Source: Methanosarcina sp. (GTDB taxonomy: Archaea > Halobacteriota > Methanosarcinia > Methanosarcinales > Methanosarcinaceae). Taken from it: 10,522 nt of DNA. Location of the stretch: contig DUGS01000174.1 of NCBI GenBank assembly GCA_013331265.1, positions 15,328 through 25,849 of the forward strand, written 5' to 3'. Made by a program: the position numbers and the translations under genes. The notes under the pieces were generated by a model. That model was not told the origin of the DNA. It saw only the letters and a program-made list of their open reading frames with translations, and did not search any database. Positions within the stretch are counted from its first letter, which is position 1. Each line of letters starts with the position of its first letter. Shown piece by piece: positions 1-6,041 of this stretch.

Positions 1-9
1 CAGTAAGGA

Positions 10-42
10 TGACCTCTTATTATTGGGTGACCTCTTATTATT
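10..42. repeat. Two 15-bp direct repeats, 18-bp period
   Basis: The exact 15-mer TGACCTCTTATTATT occurs at 10-24 and again at 28-42, separated by GGG. It lies downstream of the stop of the minus-strand PUA gene. I see no gene in 1-105. The repeat may continue a longer tandem array off the left edge, which cannot be seen. Confidence 0.7.
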
Positions 43-105
43 ATATCTAGCTATATGAAAATTTGTATAAAATGTAAAAATACTTTTGGTCTTCCTGTAT
101 AATAT

Positions 106-588
106 TTATTCTTCTTTTTTCGAAGCGGTCCCTACCCTTACATCCACAGCTGCTCCACTTTCAAGAGCAAGGATCTCTGCAGGGGATAAGAGCAGCTGGC
201 CTGTTGCAAGCAGCCTGTCTGTTTTATCTGTAACAAGCACTTCTTCTCCAGCCCGGAGTTCCGGATCAATCTCAACCACATGCTTTGCAAAAGCTGTTTT
301 GCCTACCTCTACAAATGGTGCAGCGTCATCGGAAACGACTACCCTGAGCTTTTTTCCGGGAAGAAGTTTATGGACTATGGAAGCTCCTTCAATACTGAGA
401 GTAAAAAAACCGTCCTTTGCTCTTGCAGTTGCGATTCTTTTACCTGAGTGTAAGACCTGACGTACTCTTTTTGTCCGGGACAACTGGAACGTTGATCCAT
501 CAGGGAAAAGCTCTTTTCCTGTACCTTTCCCAAACTGGTAATCCGCAATCATACGGACCCTTGAAAGTCTTTCTATATCGTAGTTCAT
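106..588 (-). CDS. PUA-domain RNA-binding protein (archaeosine-transglycosylase C-terminal-like)
   Basis: This 160-residue protein has a PUA fold in its C-terminal half (about residues 78-155). Visible hallmarks are the VVVSDDAAPFVEVGKTAFAK strand-loop-helix, where the family typically has a pattern like F-v-r-G-r-s-v-F-a-k, followed by a strand-rich segment with ELRAGEEVLVTD and LLATGQLLLS. The N-terminal half (residues 1-75) is basic (SRTKRVRQVLHSGKRIATARAKDG) and resembles the pre-PUA region found at the C terminus of archaeal tRNA-guanine transglycosylases. No catalytic domain is present. It is therefore probably a stand-alone RNA-binding protein acting on tRNA or rRNA in the cytoplasm. 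Databases often label such proteins 'pseudouridine synthase' from the PUA domain alone, which would overstate the evidence. It starts at ATG (588) and is divergent from the paralog array, with a 287-bp gap containing promoters for both directions. The PUA call is firm; the exact RNA target is unknown. Confidence 0.85.
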   Translation of the reverse strand: MNYDIERLSRVRMIADYQFGKGTGKELFPDGSTFQLSRTKRVRQVLHSGKRIATARAKDGFFTLSIEGASIVHKLLPGKKLRVVVSDDAAPFVEVGKTAFAKHVVEIDPELRAGEEVLVTDKTDRLLATGQLLLSPAEILALESGAAVDVRVGTASKKEE

Positions 589-654
589 GGAGCTAAATAA
601 TATATGCAGACCTTAAAGCCATTCCGGTTGTCAAGTTAAGCTGTCAGAGAATGC

Positions 655-670
655 GCAAATTTATATTTGC
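655..670. promoter_or_regulatory. Palindromic TATA-type element in the divergent promoter region
   Basis: GCAAAT (655-660) and ATTTGC (665-670) form a perfect inverted repeat around TTAT, giving a TATA-like core that reads similarly on both strands. It lies about 67 bp upstream of the minus-strand PUA gene, a sensible distance for its TATA box. It could also serve the plus-strand gene at 876, or be an operator shared by both. Its promoter role is inferred from position and base composition only. Confidence 0.4.
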
Positions 671-688
671 CAGATGAAATAATAAACT

Positions 689-699
689 ATTTATATTTT
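689..699 (+). promoter_or_regulatory. Probable TATA box of the first paralog
   Basis: An ATTTATATTTT tract matches the archaeal TATA consensus. Transcription would start about 25 bp downstream, near 720, leaving a leader of about 155 nt before the TTG start at 876. A second TATA-like tract at 661-668 is an alternative. Confidence 0.4.
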
Positions 700-764
700 G
701 TATATTCTAACCAATGACTGTATGGAAATACAAATTTCGTAATAATGTAGATAAAATTAATTAT

Positions 765-818
765 TGCCTGATTTGAAAGAGACATAAGTGTAGCTTTCAC
801 GAACCCTCAGGCACTTAT
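765..818 (+). promoter_or_regulatory. Overlapping inverted repeats in the leader of the first paralog
   Basis: TGCCTGA (765-771) is complementary to TCAGGCA (807-813), and ATAAGTG (784-790) is complementary to CACTTAT (812-818). The two 3' arms share bases 812-813 and the two pairings cross. They must therefore be either alternative hairpins or an H-type pseudoknot. The element ends 58 nt before the start codon. The pairing is seen directly; a regulatory role (attenuator or translational control) is inference. Confidence 0.4.
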
Positions 819-875
819 CCTGCAGATAGAAATTTCTCCATAGCTAGCCACAAATTAAAAATAGCCGGGATTTTA

Positions 876-1952
876 TTGATCCGTAAAAACGTTTCTTTAG
901 ATGAAGATCACCTCCAGAAACTCCAGCCTTTGCTGGAAAAAAATGGAGGAAATTTAAGTGCAGCAATAAGGGAAGTAATTGATCTGGTTAGCACTTACTC
1001 TGAATGTTATGGAATTCCAGGCGAGACTGATGAAAACCTGAGAATAAAGGAAAGTTTTCCTGAAACAAGGGAACAGCTTCTCAGAAGTGGAGAATGTGTT
1101 ATGATAAGCCAGCAGATGATGAAGTGGCTTATAAGAAACAATGCTGGCAAGCTTATTGATGAAGGCGTTGTCCATGAGATTATAAATCCCTACCTGATTA
1201 CTACAATTCCCAAACTGGAAGATTTCCTGAACCGTAGCAGTAAACAGCTTGGATGGAAGATTGAAGTCTCGAGTTCCTGTGGCGAAAACCTTCAAAATGG
1301 GTGCAAGAGTATGGATTTCATTGGGGGGGACAGGGACCTTCGCGAAGTCATTGTAGAGGTTGTCTGCATTTTTCTCTCTCGCTGGATGGGTCTGGATGCA
1401 GAGGCACTGCACAGAAAGTCCAATTCAATTACCGTATATCTCAGGCCTTTTCGGCACGACATAGAAGATGTAACTCCCGGAGTAAGGAGACTTTTTGGTC
1501 CAAAAGATATTCTTTACAGGGAAATTGAGAGTAAACCTGCTTTCTGGATAACGCTTGCGGAACTTTATACAAAATTCAATTATCAGAGGGTGAATCTGGA
1601 TAAGGACCTCTTTGAAGCCCTTTTAGCAGGAAAGCTTCCTGATATTACAAAATATTTTGAGATTAAAGCTGACCGCTCACTTCGTGAAATTCCTCTTTCG
1701 GAACTTCTTCCTCTCTTTAAACACCTTGTAGTTGCCTCACAGCTTGCAGACGATGTGGAGATATTCACTGAGAAGGGAAAAGAGCGCATCAAAATAAGGC
1801 ACGACTACACTGACGAAAGTGTAGTTTTAAAACTTATTCAGATGTTTTCCAATTTATTTGAGGCTGGTCTTCACAGATTCAGTGTAACGTACGTGTCCGA
1901 ACTCATAATATTTGATTTTTCCCTTTCTGGCACTTCAGGACAGGATGTCTAA
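876..1952 (+). CDS. Ribbon-helix-helix-like putative regulator, paralog 1 of 3
   Basis: This 358-residue protein begins at TTG. The frame is open upstream to a TGA at 774-776 but contains no ATG, GTG or other TTG, and the N terminus aligns with the two downstream paralogs, so TTG is well supported. Only a weak GGGA ribosome site precedes it. Residues 2-9 (IRKNVSLD) look like the DNA-contacting strand of a ribbon-helix-helix (CopG/Arc/MetJ-type) domain, followed by two helices with the segment GGNLSAAIREVIDLV (24-38). The rest, about 300 residues, matches no family I recognise. It contains HRKSN (179-183), then KPAFW and YQRVN motifs shared with its paralogs. Its two halves look related: each has a strand, a long hydrophobic helix and a closing strand ending in a run such as ITVYL or LIIFDF. 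No transmembrane segment is evident. It is likely a cytoplasmic DNA-binding regulator or sensor; the ligand and targets are unknown. Confidence 0.85.
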   Translation: MIRKNVSLDEDHLQKLQPLLEKNGGNLSAAIREVIDLVSTYSECYGIPGETDENLRIKESFPETREQLLRSGECVMISQQMMKWLIRNNAGKLIDEGVVHEIINPYLITTIPKLEDFLNRSSKQLGWKIEVSSSCGENLQNGCKSMDFIGGDRDLREVIVEVVCIFLSRWMGLDAEALHRKSNSITVYLRPFRHDIEDVTPGVRRLFGPKDILYREIESKPAFWITLAELYTKFNYQRVNLDKDLFEALLAGKLPDITKYFEIKADRSLREIPLSELLPLFKHLVVASQLADDVEIFTEKGKERIKIRHDYTDESVVLKLIQMFSNLFEAGLHRFSVTYVSELIIFDFSLSGTSGQDV

Positions 1953-1986
1953 AAGTTTCTCTGGATCTTTACTATTAAATAAGAAC

Positions 1987-2000
1987 TTTTATATATATAT
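1987..2000 (+). promoter_or_regulatory. Strong TATA box of the second paralog
   Basis: TTTTATATATATAT lies 96 bp upstream of the TTG start at 2096, within the 143-bp gap after the first paralog. Transcription would start near 2020, giving a leader of about 75 nt. This argues that the second gene has its own promoter. Confidence 0.55.
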
Positions 2001-2021
2001 GGGCTGATCTTGTACGCTTGC

Positions 2022-2061
2022 TTGCAGTCCTTAAGCTCATAGATGCCTGCAAATGCCAGGC
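2022..2061 (+). promoter_or_regulatory. Overlapping inverted repeats in the leader of the second paralog
   Basis: GCCTG (2045-2049) and CAGGC (2057-2061) can form a hairpin with a 7-nt loop. TTGCAG (2022-2027) can instead pair with CTGCAA (2047-2052), which overlaps the hairpin's 5' arm. As in the first paralog's leader, the pairings compete or form a pseudoknot. The stems are short, so chance cannot be excluded. Confidence 0.3.
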
Positions 2062-2095
2062 TGTTTGTTGAAATACAATCTTTGTAGGGATACAT

Positions 2096-3145
2096 TTGAT
2101 TCGCAAAAACGTTTCTATGGAAGATGAATACCTTCAGAAATTGCAGCCCTTCCTGGACAAAAATAATGGGAACCTTAGTGCTGCAATAAGAGATGCAATA
2201 GAAATTGCAGATGCTGCTCTTCAGGGTCATGAGTCCGTAGAAGATGCCCTGGAATATTTTACACAGGATTCAACAAAGTATCCTGAGATTCGCAACGGTC
2301 TGATCGAGAGTGGAGAATGTATATTGATTAGCCAGCTTTCATTCAGGTGGCTTATTGAAAATACCGATGGTATACTCTTAGATGATGAACTTGTAAGTGA
2401 AATTTTCAATCCGTATCAGATTAAGAGTGTCTCAGGTCTTCTGGAGTATTTTAATACTCGCAGCCGGAATATGGGATGGGACGTTAACGCTTACCTCAGT
2501 ACCTGGGAGGATAACACCGAGGTCATAGTGGTTGAGAATGGAGACCCCAGTTTAAGAGCTTATCTTGCTGAGTTAATTTCTATATTTCTCGGTCGCTATC
2601 TAAATTTTGATGTTTCCTTTGTCCATCGGAAATCTAATTCAATTCGTATTTTTCTCAAGGAATATAGATCCAACATGGATGTCCCCCCAGGGGTTAGAAA
2701 AAATTTCGGAACTCTTGACTATACTTTTAAAGAAATTAAAAGCAAACCAGATTTCTGGACCTCTTTAATAGAGAGATACAGGCTGCAGAGATATCAGAGG
2801 GTAAATATCAACAAAGATATCTTTGAAACGTTTATTTCCGGGGGTATTCCTGATGTAATAAGCTTTTTTGAGACATCTGCAGGCAAGCCTATTCAGGAAA
2901 TTCCACTTTATGAACTGTTTGCCATTTGCAAAAGGTTAGTTTCTATTACCCAACTTGCAAATGATGTTGAACGATCAGTTGAGAAAGAGAAGGTCATTCT
3001 AAAAATTCGACATCAATTTTCCGAAGAAACTGCTATTGCAAAACTCGTAGAGTTTTTTTCAAAACTATTCCAGACAGCAGGGTATGAAACTGAGGTCAGG
3101 ACCTTATCAAATTTGATTATTATTGAGTTCAAAGATGCCTGTTAA
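2096..3145 (+). CDS. Ribbon-helix-helix-like putative regulator, paralog 2 of 3
   Basis: This 349-residue protein also begins at TTG, preceded by TAGGGATACAT, so the AGGG sequence sits at a good ribosome-site spacing. The N terminus (IRKNVSMED, then NNGNLSAAIRDAIEIAD, about residues 2-40) aligns without gaps with paralog 1 and is the ribbon-helix-helix-like part. The C-terminal region shares SGECxLISQ, INPY-like, HRKSN (177-181), PPGVRKNFG, KPDFW and YQRVNINKDIFE motifs. The last 60 residues have the pattern of charged strand, RHQFSEETAIAKLVEFFSKL helix and LIIIEF strand. It has its own TATA box and a poly-T tract after the stop, so it is probably transcribed singly. It is clearly a duplicate of its neighbours but diverged throughout, which suggests an old duplication and possibly separate specificities. 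The biochemical function is unknown. Confidence 0.85.
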   Translation: MIRKNVSMEDEYLQKLQPFLDKNNGNLSAAIRDAIEIADAALQGHESVEDALEYFTQDSTKYPEIRNGLIESGECILISQLSFRWLIENTDGILLDDELVSEIFNPYQIKSVSGLLEYFNTRSRNMGWDVNAYLSTWEDNTEVIVVENGDPSLRAYLAELISIFLGRYLNFDVSFVHRKSNSIRIFLKEYRSNMDVPPGVRKNFGTLDYTFKEIKSKPDFWTSLIERYRLQRYQRVNINKDIFETFISGGIPDVISFFETSAGKPIQEIPLYELFAICKRLVSITQLANDVERSVEKEKVILKIRHQFSEETAIAKLVEFFSKLFQTAGYETEVRTLSNLIIIEFKDAC

Positions 3146-3191
3146 TACTTTATCTTTCCATAGCCGCCAGTACTGACACATCATTTTTCAT

Positions 3192-3200
3192 CTTTTTTTT
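3192..3200 (+). terminator. Poly-T terminator after the second paralog
   Basis: A run of eight T residues (3193-3200), preceded by TTTTTCATC, lies about 45 bp after the stop at 3145. U-rich tracts like this are the usual archaeal termination signal and do not need a hairpin. Confidence 0.5.
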
Positions 3201-3319
3201 CTATCAATAAAAAAATTATATAAGTAACTGGTGTATATGAACCTCTTCACATTTGTCCATAGTTTTATCTTTGTTTTTCATGCTTCTGTTTTTTCGTCCT
3301 CTCTACTTTATACCTCTAA

Positions 3320-3333
3320 TTTTTATATATAAA
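3320..3333 (+). promoter_or_regulatory. TATA box of the third paralog
   Basis: TTTTTATATATAAA lies in the 326-bp gap between paralogs 2 and 3. It predicts a start near 3355 and a leader of about 115 nt before the TTG at 3472. A second TATA-like tract (AAAAATTATATAAG, about 3210-3222) is possible. The rest of the gap holds the poly-T tract and the leader and shows no gene. Confidence 0.5.
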
Positions 3334-3394
3334 TCTTTCATTCTATGCTCTAGCAAAAAAATTAATAAGTAGGAGTACAATCTATTATTGGCCT

Positions 3395-3445
3395 ATAAGT
3401 GTAGAAGATTGCGGGAAGTTAGATAAACTCGAATCTCCTGCACTT
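3395..3445 (+). promoter_or_regulatory. Leader element of the third paralog shared with the first
   Basis: ATAAGTGTAG at 3395-3404 is identical to 784-793 in the first paralog's leader, and TCCTGCA (3436-3442) matches 818-824 there. In both leaders AAGTG can pair with a downstream CACTT (3397-3401 with 3441-3445 here). Position relative to the start is also similar: 77 and 92 nt upstream. This suggests the leaders were duplicated with the genes or share a regulator. The function is inferred. Confidence 0.35.
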
Positions 3446-3471
3446 TCAAAAAGGGAGAAGAGGATGTCCGC

Positions 3472-4605
3472 TTGATTGTCCGAAAAAATATCTCGATTGA
3501 TCAGTGTTATATAGATAAATTAAAGCCCTTTCTGGACAAAAATAATGGGAATTTAAGTGCAGCGATAAGGGACTCTATCGAAACTGCCTTTCAGGCTATT
3601 AACGGTAAAAAGAATGAAAAAGGGGAAAATGATCAAAATCAGTCTTTAAAGTATGCAGAATCCCGTAACAAAATGGTTGAAGAAGAAGAATACCTGCTTG
3701 TCCATCATACCATGCTTGAATGGTTTATTAAGAAAACTTCAGGTCTTCTTATTGAAGAATCAACCGTATACGAGTTAATAAATCCATATACTATTAAAAA
3801 AATTCCTGATTTTATCAATTATGTAAATTCACTGAATGACAGGATTGGCTGGAAAATTAAAGTTGATGCAGAGTGCTTTGGAAGTCCTGAACCTGAATCT
3901 GTAATTCTGACGCTCTCCAACGGCAATCCCTGTTTCAGGGGAGTAATTGCTCACAGCCTTGCTCTTTTTCTTGCAAAACAGATGAGACTGGATGTACAGG
4001 GACTATTCAGCAGGTCAAACGTGACTAAAGTATATCTTAAACGATTTGAGTTTCTTAACTATGAGAAAGTTCCTAAGGGATTTGAAGAACACTTCGGGCC
4101 AATGGAAAGGACTTTCAGAGAGATCCAGAGAAAACCGGATTTCTGGAAAAGCCTCATCAAGATCTACAAACAGCAAAATTATCAGCGGCTCAGCATCAAT
4201 AAAAAAGTTTTTGAAGCTTTTGTTTCCGGAAATCTCCCTTCAGTTGACGATATGGCAAGAGAATTCGAATTATTTGCAGGCAGACCTCCCGAGACTTTCA
4301 CTCTTGCAGAACACATCATGATTTTTAAAGAAATTTACCTTACTGACAGCATAGGAACTGAAATTGAAGTCTGTACTGATAAGGGCAGCGAATACGTAAG
4401 ATTAATTCACGATTATTCCGACAGCAAAGTCTGTGAACTCATTATTTTATATTATTCAAACGTTTTCAAATTCATTGGTCACCCATTTACAGTTACTTCC
4501 AGTCCTCATATGATTGTTTTTGAGTTCGGAAAAAACTTGAGTGCCAGTCATATTTCCAAATCCCGGCTGATGAACATGGAACCTGAACCTTCCTTTGCTC
4601 CATGA
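3472..4605 (+). CDS. Ribbon-helix-helix-like putative regulator, paralog 3 of 3
   Basis: This 377-residue protein, the longest of the three, begins at TTG behind a good ribosome site (GGGAGAAGAGGA). An ATG at 3464 opens only a three-codon frame whose TGA (3473-3475) overlaps the TTG; this is probably chance but could couple initiation. The N terminus (IVRKNISID, then NNGNLSAAIRDSIETA) is the ribbon-helix-helix-like part, shifted by one residue relative to its paralogs. The conserved motifs INPYTIKKIPDF, FGPMERTFREI, KPDFW and YQRLSINKKVFEAF are present. The HRKSN motif of the other two is altered to SRSN, so the histidine is not essential to the fold. It carries an insertion after the N-terminal domain and a 20-residue C-terminal extension. 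It probably acts like the other two paralogs, with a different target or signal. The function is unknown. Confidence 0.85.
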   Translation: MIVRKNISIDQCYIDKLKPFLDKNNGNLSAAIRDSIETAFQAINGKKNEKGENDQNQSLKYAESRNKMVEEEEYLLVHHTMLEWFIKKTSGLLIEESTVYELINPYTIKKIPDFINYVNSLNDRIGWKIKVDAECFGSPEPESVILTLSNGNPCFRGVIAHSLALFLAKQMRLDVQGLFSRSNVTKVYLKRFEFLNYEKVPKGFEEHFGPMERTFREIQRKPDFWKSLIKIYKQQNYQRLSINKKVFEAFVSGNLPSVDDMAREFELFAGRPPETFTLAEHIMIFKEIYLTDSIGTEIEVCTDKGSEYVRLIHDYSDSKVCELIILYYSNVFKFIGHPFTVTSSPHMIVFEFGKNLSASHISKSRLMNMEPEPSFAP

Positions 4606-4620
4606 ATCTTCACTCGGACG

Positions 4621-4634
4621 GATAAATTCATATG
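4621..4634 (+). promoter_or_regulatory. Possible TATA element for a leaderless transcript
   Basis: GATAAATTCATATG lies 25-35 bp before the ATG at 4657, the spacing expected if transcription starts at or just before the start codon. No Shine-Dalgarno sequence precedes the ATG, which agrees with leaderless translation. Confidence 0.35.
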
Positions 4635-4656
4635 TGGAAGCTCATTATCCCTTTTC

Positions 4657-5223
4657 ATGAGTGATGTAATTATTCTCTGGGACAGTCCTCTTCTCTTTGA
4701 AAAACTCTTCTTAGAATATGGACTTGAATGCAGCCGTGCACTCTCAATGTCCCTTGGTACTCCTTATCTGCCTGCCTGTAAAATTCTTGTCCTGCCTACC
4801 GGTTTTGCAAATAAACAATATACGAAAACAGGAGTCGGGCTTGAACGCGGCAAACGTTCCCTTGAAAAATTCGTGACAAAAGGTGGAACCCTTCTAATCT
4901 TCAGCCCTCTTGTGCCCGAATATGAGTATGAATGGCTGCCTTTCTCTCTGAAATACATAATGGAAGAAAACCCCTGTACACCTCGTCCTGTGGGCGAACA
5001 TGAAGCTCAGAAACTTATCGAAAACATTAATCCTCCCGCAGGATGCGACGGCTACTTTTCAGAAACCGATGCTCAGGTCGTTCTCGAAGACGAAAAAGGT
5101 AGGCCCATCACGGTCGTAAAAGAAATCGGAGACGGCATGATTGTCGCAACTACAATTCACGAACTGCCTGCGGCCGGGTTCTTTGAGTGCAGGACTGCGT
5201 GTACGAAAAAAGTGAAGGTTTGA
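4657..5223 (+). CDS. Conserved hypothetical, glutamine-amidotransferase-like fold
   Basis: This 188-residue protein has a class-I-amidotransferase-like layout. A segment with KILVLPTGFANKQYT (about residues 42-56) resembles the 'vLVLPGG' strand, followed by SLEKFVTKGGTLLIFSP (68-84), which corresponds to the 'i-x-x-fV-x-x-GG-x-l-l-g-i-C' nucleophile region. Where those enzymes have the catalytic Cys, this protein has Phe-Ser, so it is probably not a glutaminase. Near the C terminus, GDGMIVATTIHELPAAGFFEC (about 158-178) looks like the 'G-x-G-r-v-v-a-t-t-x-H' strand-turn of ThuA/BPL_N-type relatives. It starts 51 bp after paralog 3 on the same strand and ends in a lysine-rich tail. I do not recognise a specific family. 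The fold suggestion is inference from pattern; the coding call is strong. The 156 bp after it (5224-5379) contain no gene I can support. Confidence 0.75.
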   Translation: MSDVIILWDSPLLFEKLFLEYGLECSRALSMSLGTPYLPACKILVLPTGFANKQYTKTGVGLERGKRSLEKFVTKGGTLLIFSPLVPEYEYEWLPFSLKYIMEENPCTPRPVGEHEAQKLIENINPPAGCDGYFSETDAQVVLEDEKGRPITVVKEIGDGMIVATTIHELPAAGFFECRTACTKKVKV

Positions 5224-5379
5224 AAAGTGGAATTTTGAGATCAAAAGCTTCGTTCTGTATAATGCAACTCAAAACTAAAGAAATACAGGAAAAAAGCGTA
5301 AAAAGAACTTGATATTAACATAAAGAAAGTTTTAATGGGAAGGCAAACAGCTAAAGATAGCAGCTCTTTTGTTACCCCC

Positions 5380-5682
5380 TTATTTTATCTTTTTTACATT
5401 TTTGTCCTTTTTATATTGCTCTTTCAGTTTCTTGATTTCTTCTGCTTCATTTTTCATCCTGATTACAAAAAGGCCGAAGCAGGGCTTTATGAATTGGAAT
5501 ATAATGTCATTTCCTGAAAAACCAACTGGAATATCCGTACCCAGAAGGAAAATACCTTTTATATCGTACCCTCCTGGTACAAGGTACATATCCTCTGAAT
5601 GTTCCTTAACAGCGTTTTCACACTCTTTTGGAGTTGCGTTCTTCAGAAGAATCTCAATATTGTATCCGCTTAAACATACCAT
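5380..5682 (-). CDS. Hypothetical protein, 100 residues
   Basis: This small protein begins at ATG, preceded by an AAAGGG ribosome-like site about 8 nt upstream. The frame has no other start codon before its stop at 5737-5739. The first 75 residues look like a compact soluble alpha/beta domain: a strand (YNIEILLKNA), a helix (PKECENAVKEHSE), then a glycine-rich strand series (VPGGYDIKGIFLLG, PVGFSGNDIIFQF, FGLFVIRM). The last 25 residues are a lysine/glutamate helix likely to be charged coiled coil or a tail. I do not recognise the family. A plus-strand frame across the same bases would encode a hydrophobic Phe/Leu-rich product, an artefact of reading the Lys-rich tail antisense. It may be co-transcribed with the upstream oxidoreductase gene (6042-7427), but 360 bp of repeats separate them. 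Confidence 0.65.
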   Translation of the reverse strand: MVCLSGYNIEILLKNATPKECENAVKEHSEDMYLVPGGYDIKGIFLLGTDIPVGFSGNDIIFQFIKPCFGLFVIRMKNEAEEIKKLKEQYKKDKNVKKIK

Positions 5683-5742
5683 TTTTGTACCCTTTATCTT
5701 TTTTTTCTTTAGATTGATCAGGGAAAACTCTGACAGTTATCA

Positions 5743-5851
5743 ATACCCAAATGACCGCTAATTGAATTTACACGTTAAGCCAGAATCTTGGAGTTGATCT
5801 TCCCACTAAGACGATATACCCAAATGACTGCTAATTGAATTTACAAGTTAA
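5743..5851. repeat. Two 36-bp direct repeats with a 37-bp spacer
   Basis: Copies at 5743-5778 and 5816-5851 begin ATACCCAAATGAC and end GTTAA. They differ at two positions: CCG versus CTG, and CACG versus CAAG. The period is 73 bp. Repeat and spacer sizes resemble a CRISPR unit, but there are only two imperfect copies, no cas genes and no strong dyad in the repeat. A duplicated regulatory site or remnant of a dispersed intergenic repeat is more likely. It lies upstream of the 100-residue minus-strand gene. Confidence 0.75.
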
Positions 5852-5910
5852 AGTTATGAGGGGATGGTATATAGAAGTAACATTTTGAAAAGAGGGGCGG
5901 AGGGCTCTAT

Positions 5911-5971
5911 AAAAGACTTAGTTTTATTAAGGTCTAATATTAAAACACTTAGTTTTTTAAGGTCTAATATT
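5911..5971. repeat. Abutting 31/30-bp tandem duplication
   Basis: The unit at 5911-5941 is followed without a gap by a second copy at 5942-5971. They differ by one substitution (AAAAG versus AAAAC) and one missing base in the middle. The unit ends AAGGTCTAATATT. It lies in the 360-bp gap between two minus-strand genes, after the stop of the oxidoreductase gene. Slippage duplication is the simplest origin. I see no gene in 5683-6041. Confidence 0.8.
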
Positions 5972-6041
5972 CACAGTATTTTTCTGAAAAACTCTTTTCT
6001 TGATAACTTTTTTCAATATCAAAAATATAAAGTATGCTACT

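Noticed and set aside
86..460. Plus-strand frame of 124 codons
   Set aside because: It is antisense to the well-supported PUA-domain gene; the product is Ser/Thr-rich with no domain.
954..1412. Minus-strand frame of 152 codons
   Set aside because: It is antisense to the first paralog, whose sequence is conserved in the two copies downstream; the product looks random.
3464..3475. Three-codon frame ATG-TCC-GCT-TGA overlapping the TTG start of the third paralog
   Set aside because: A frame this short is easily explained by chance; mentioned under the gene only as a possible coupling element.
5369..5761. Plus-strand hydrophobic frame of 130 codons (and a 60-codon frame at 5335)
   Set aside because: The Phe/Leu/Ser-rich composition comes from reading the Lys/Glu-rich minus-strand gene antisense; it does not resemble a real membrane protein family.
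5743..5851. A functional CRISPR array
   Set aside because: Only two imperfect repeats, no cas genes in the window and no clear repeat dyad; recorded as direct repeats instead.
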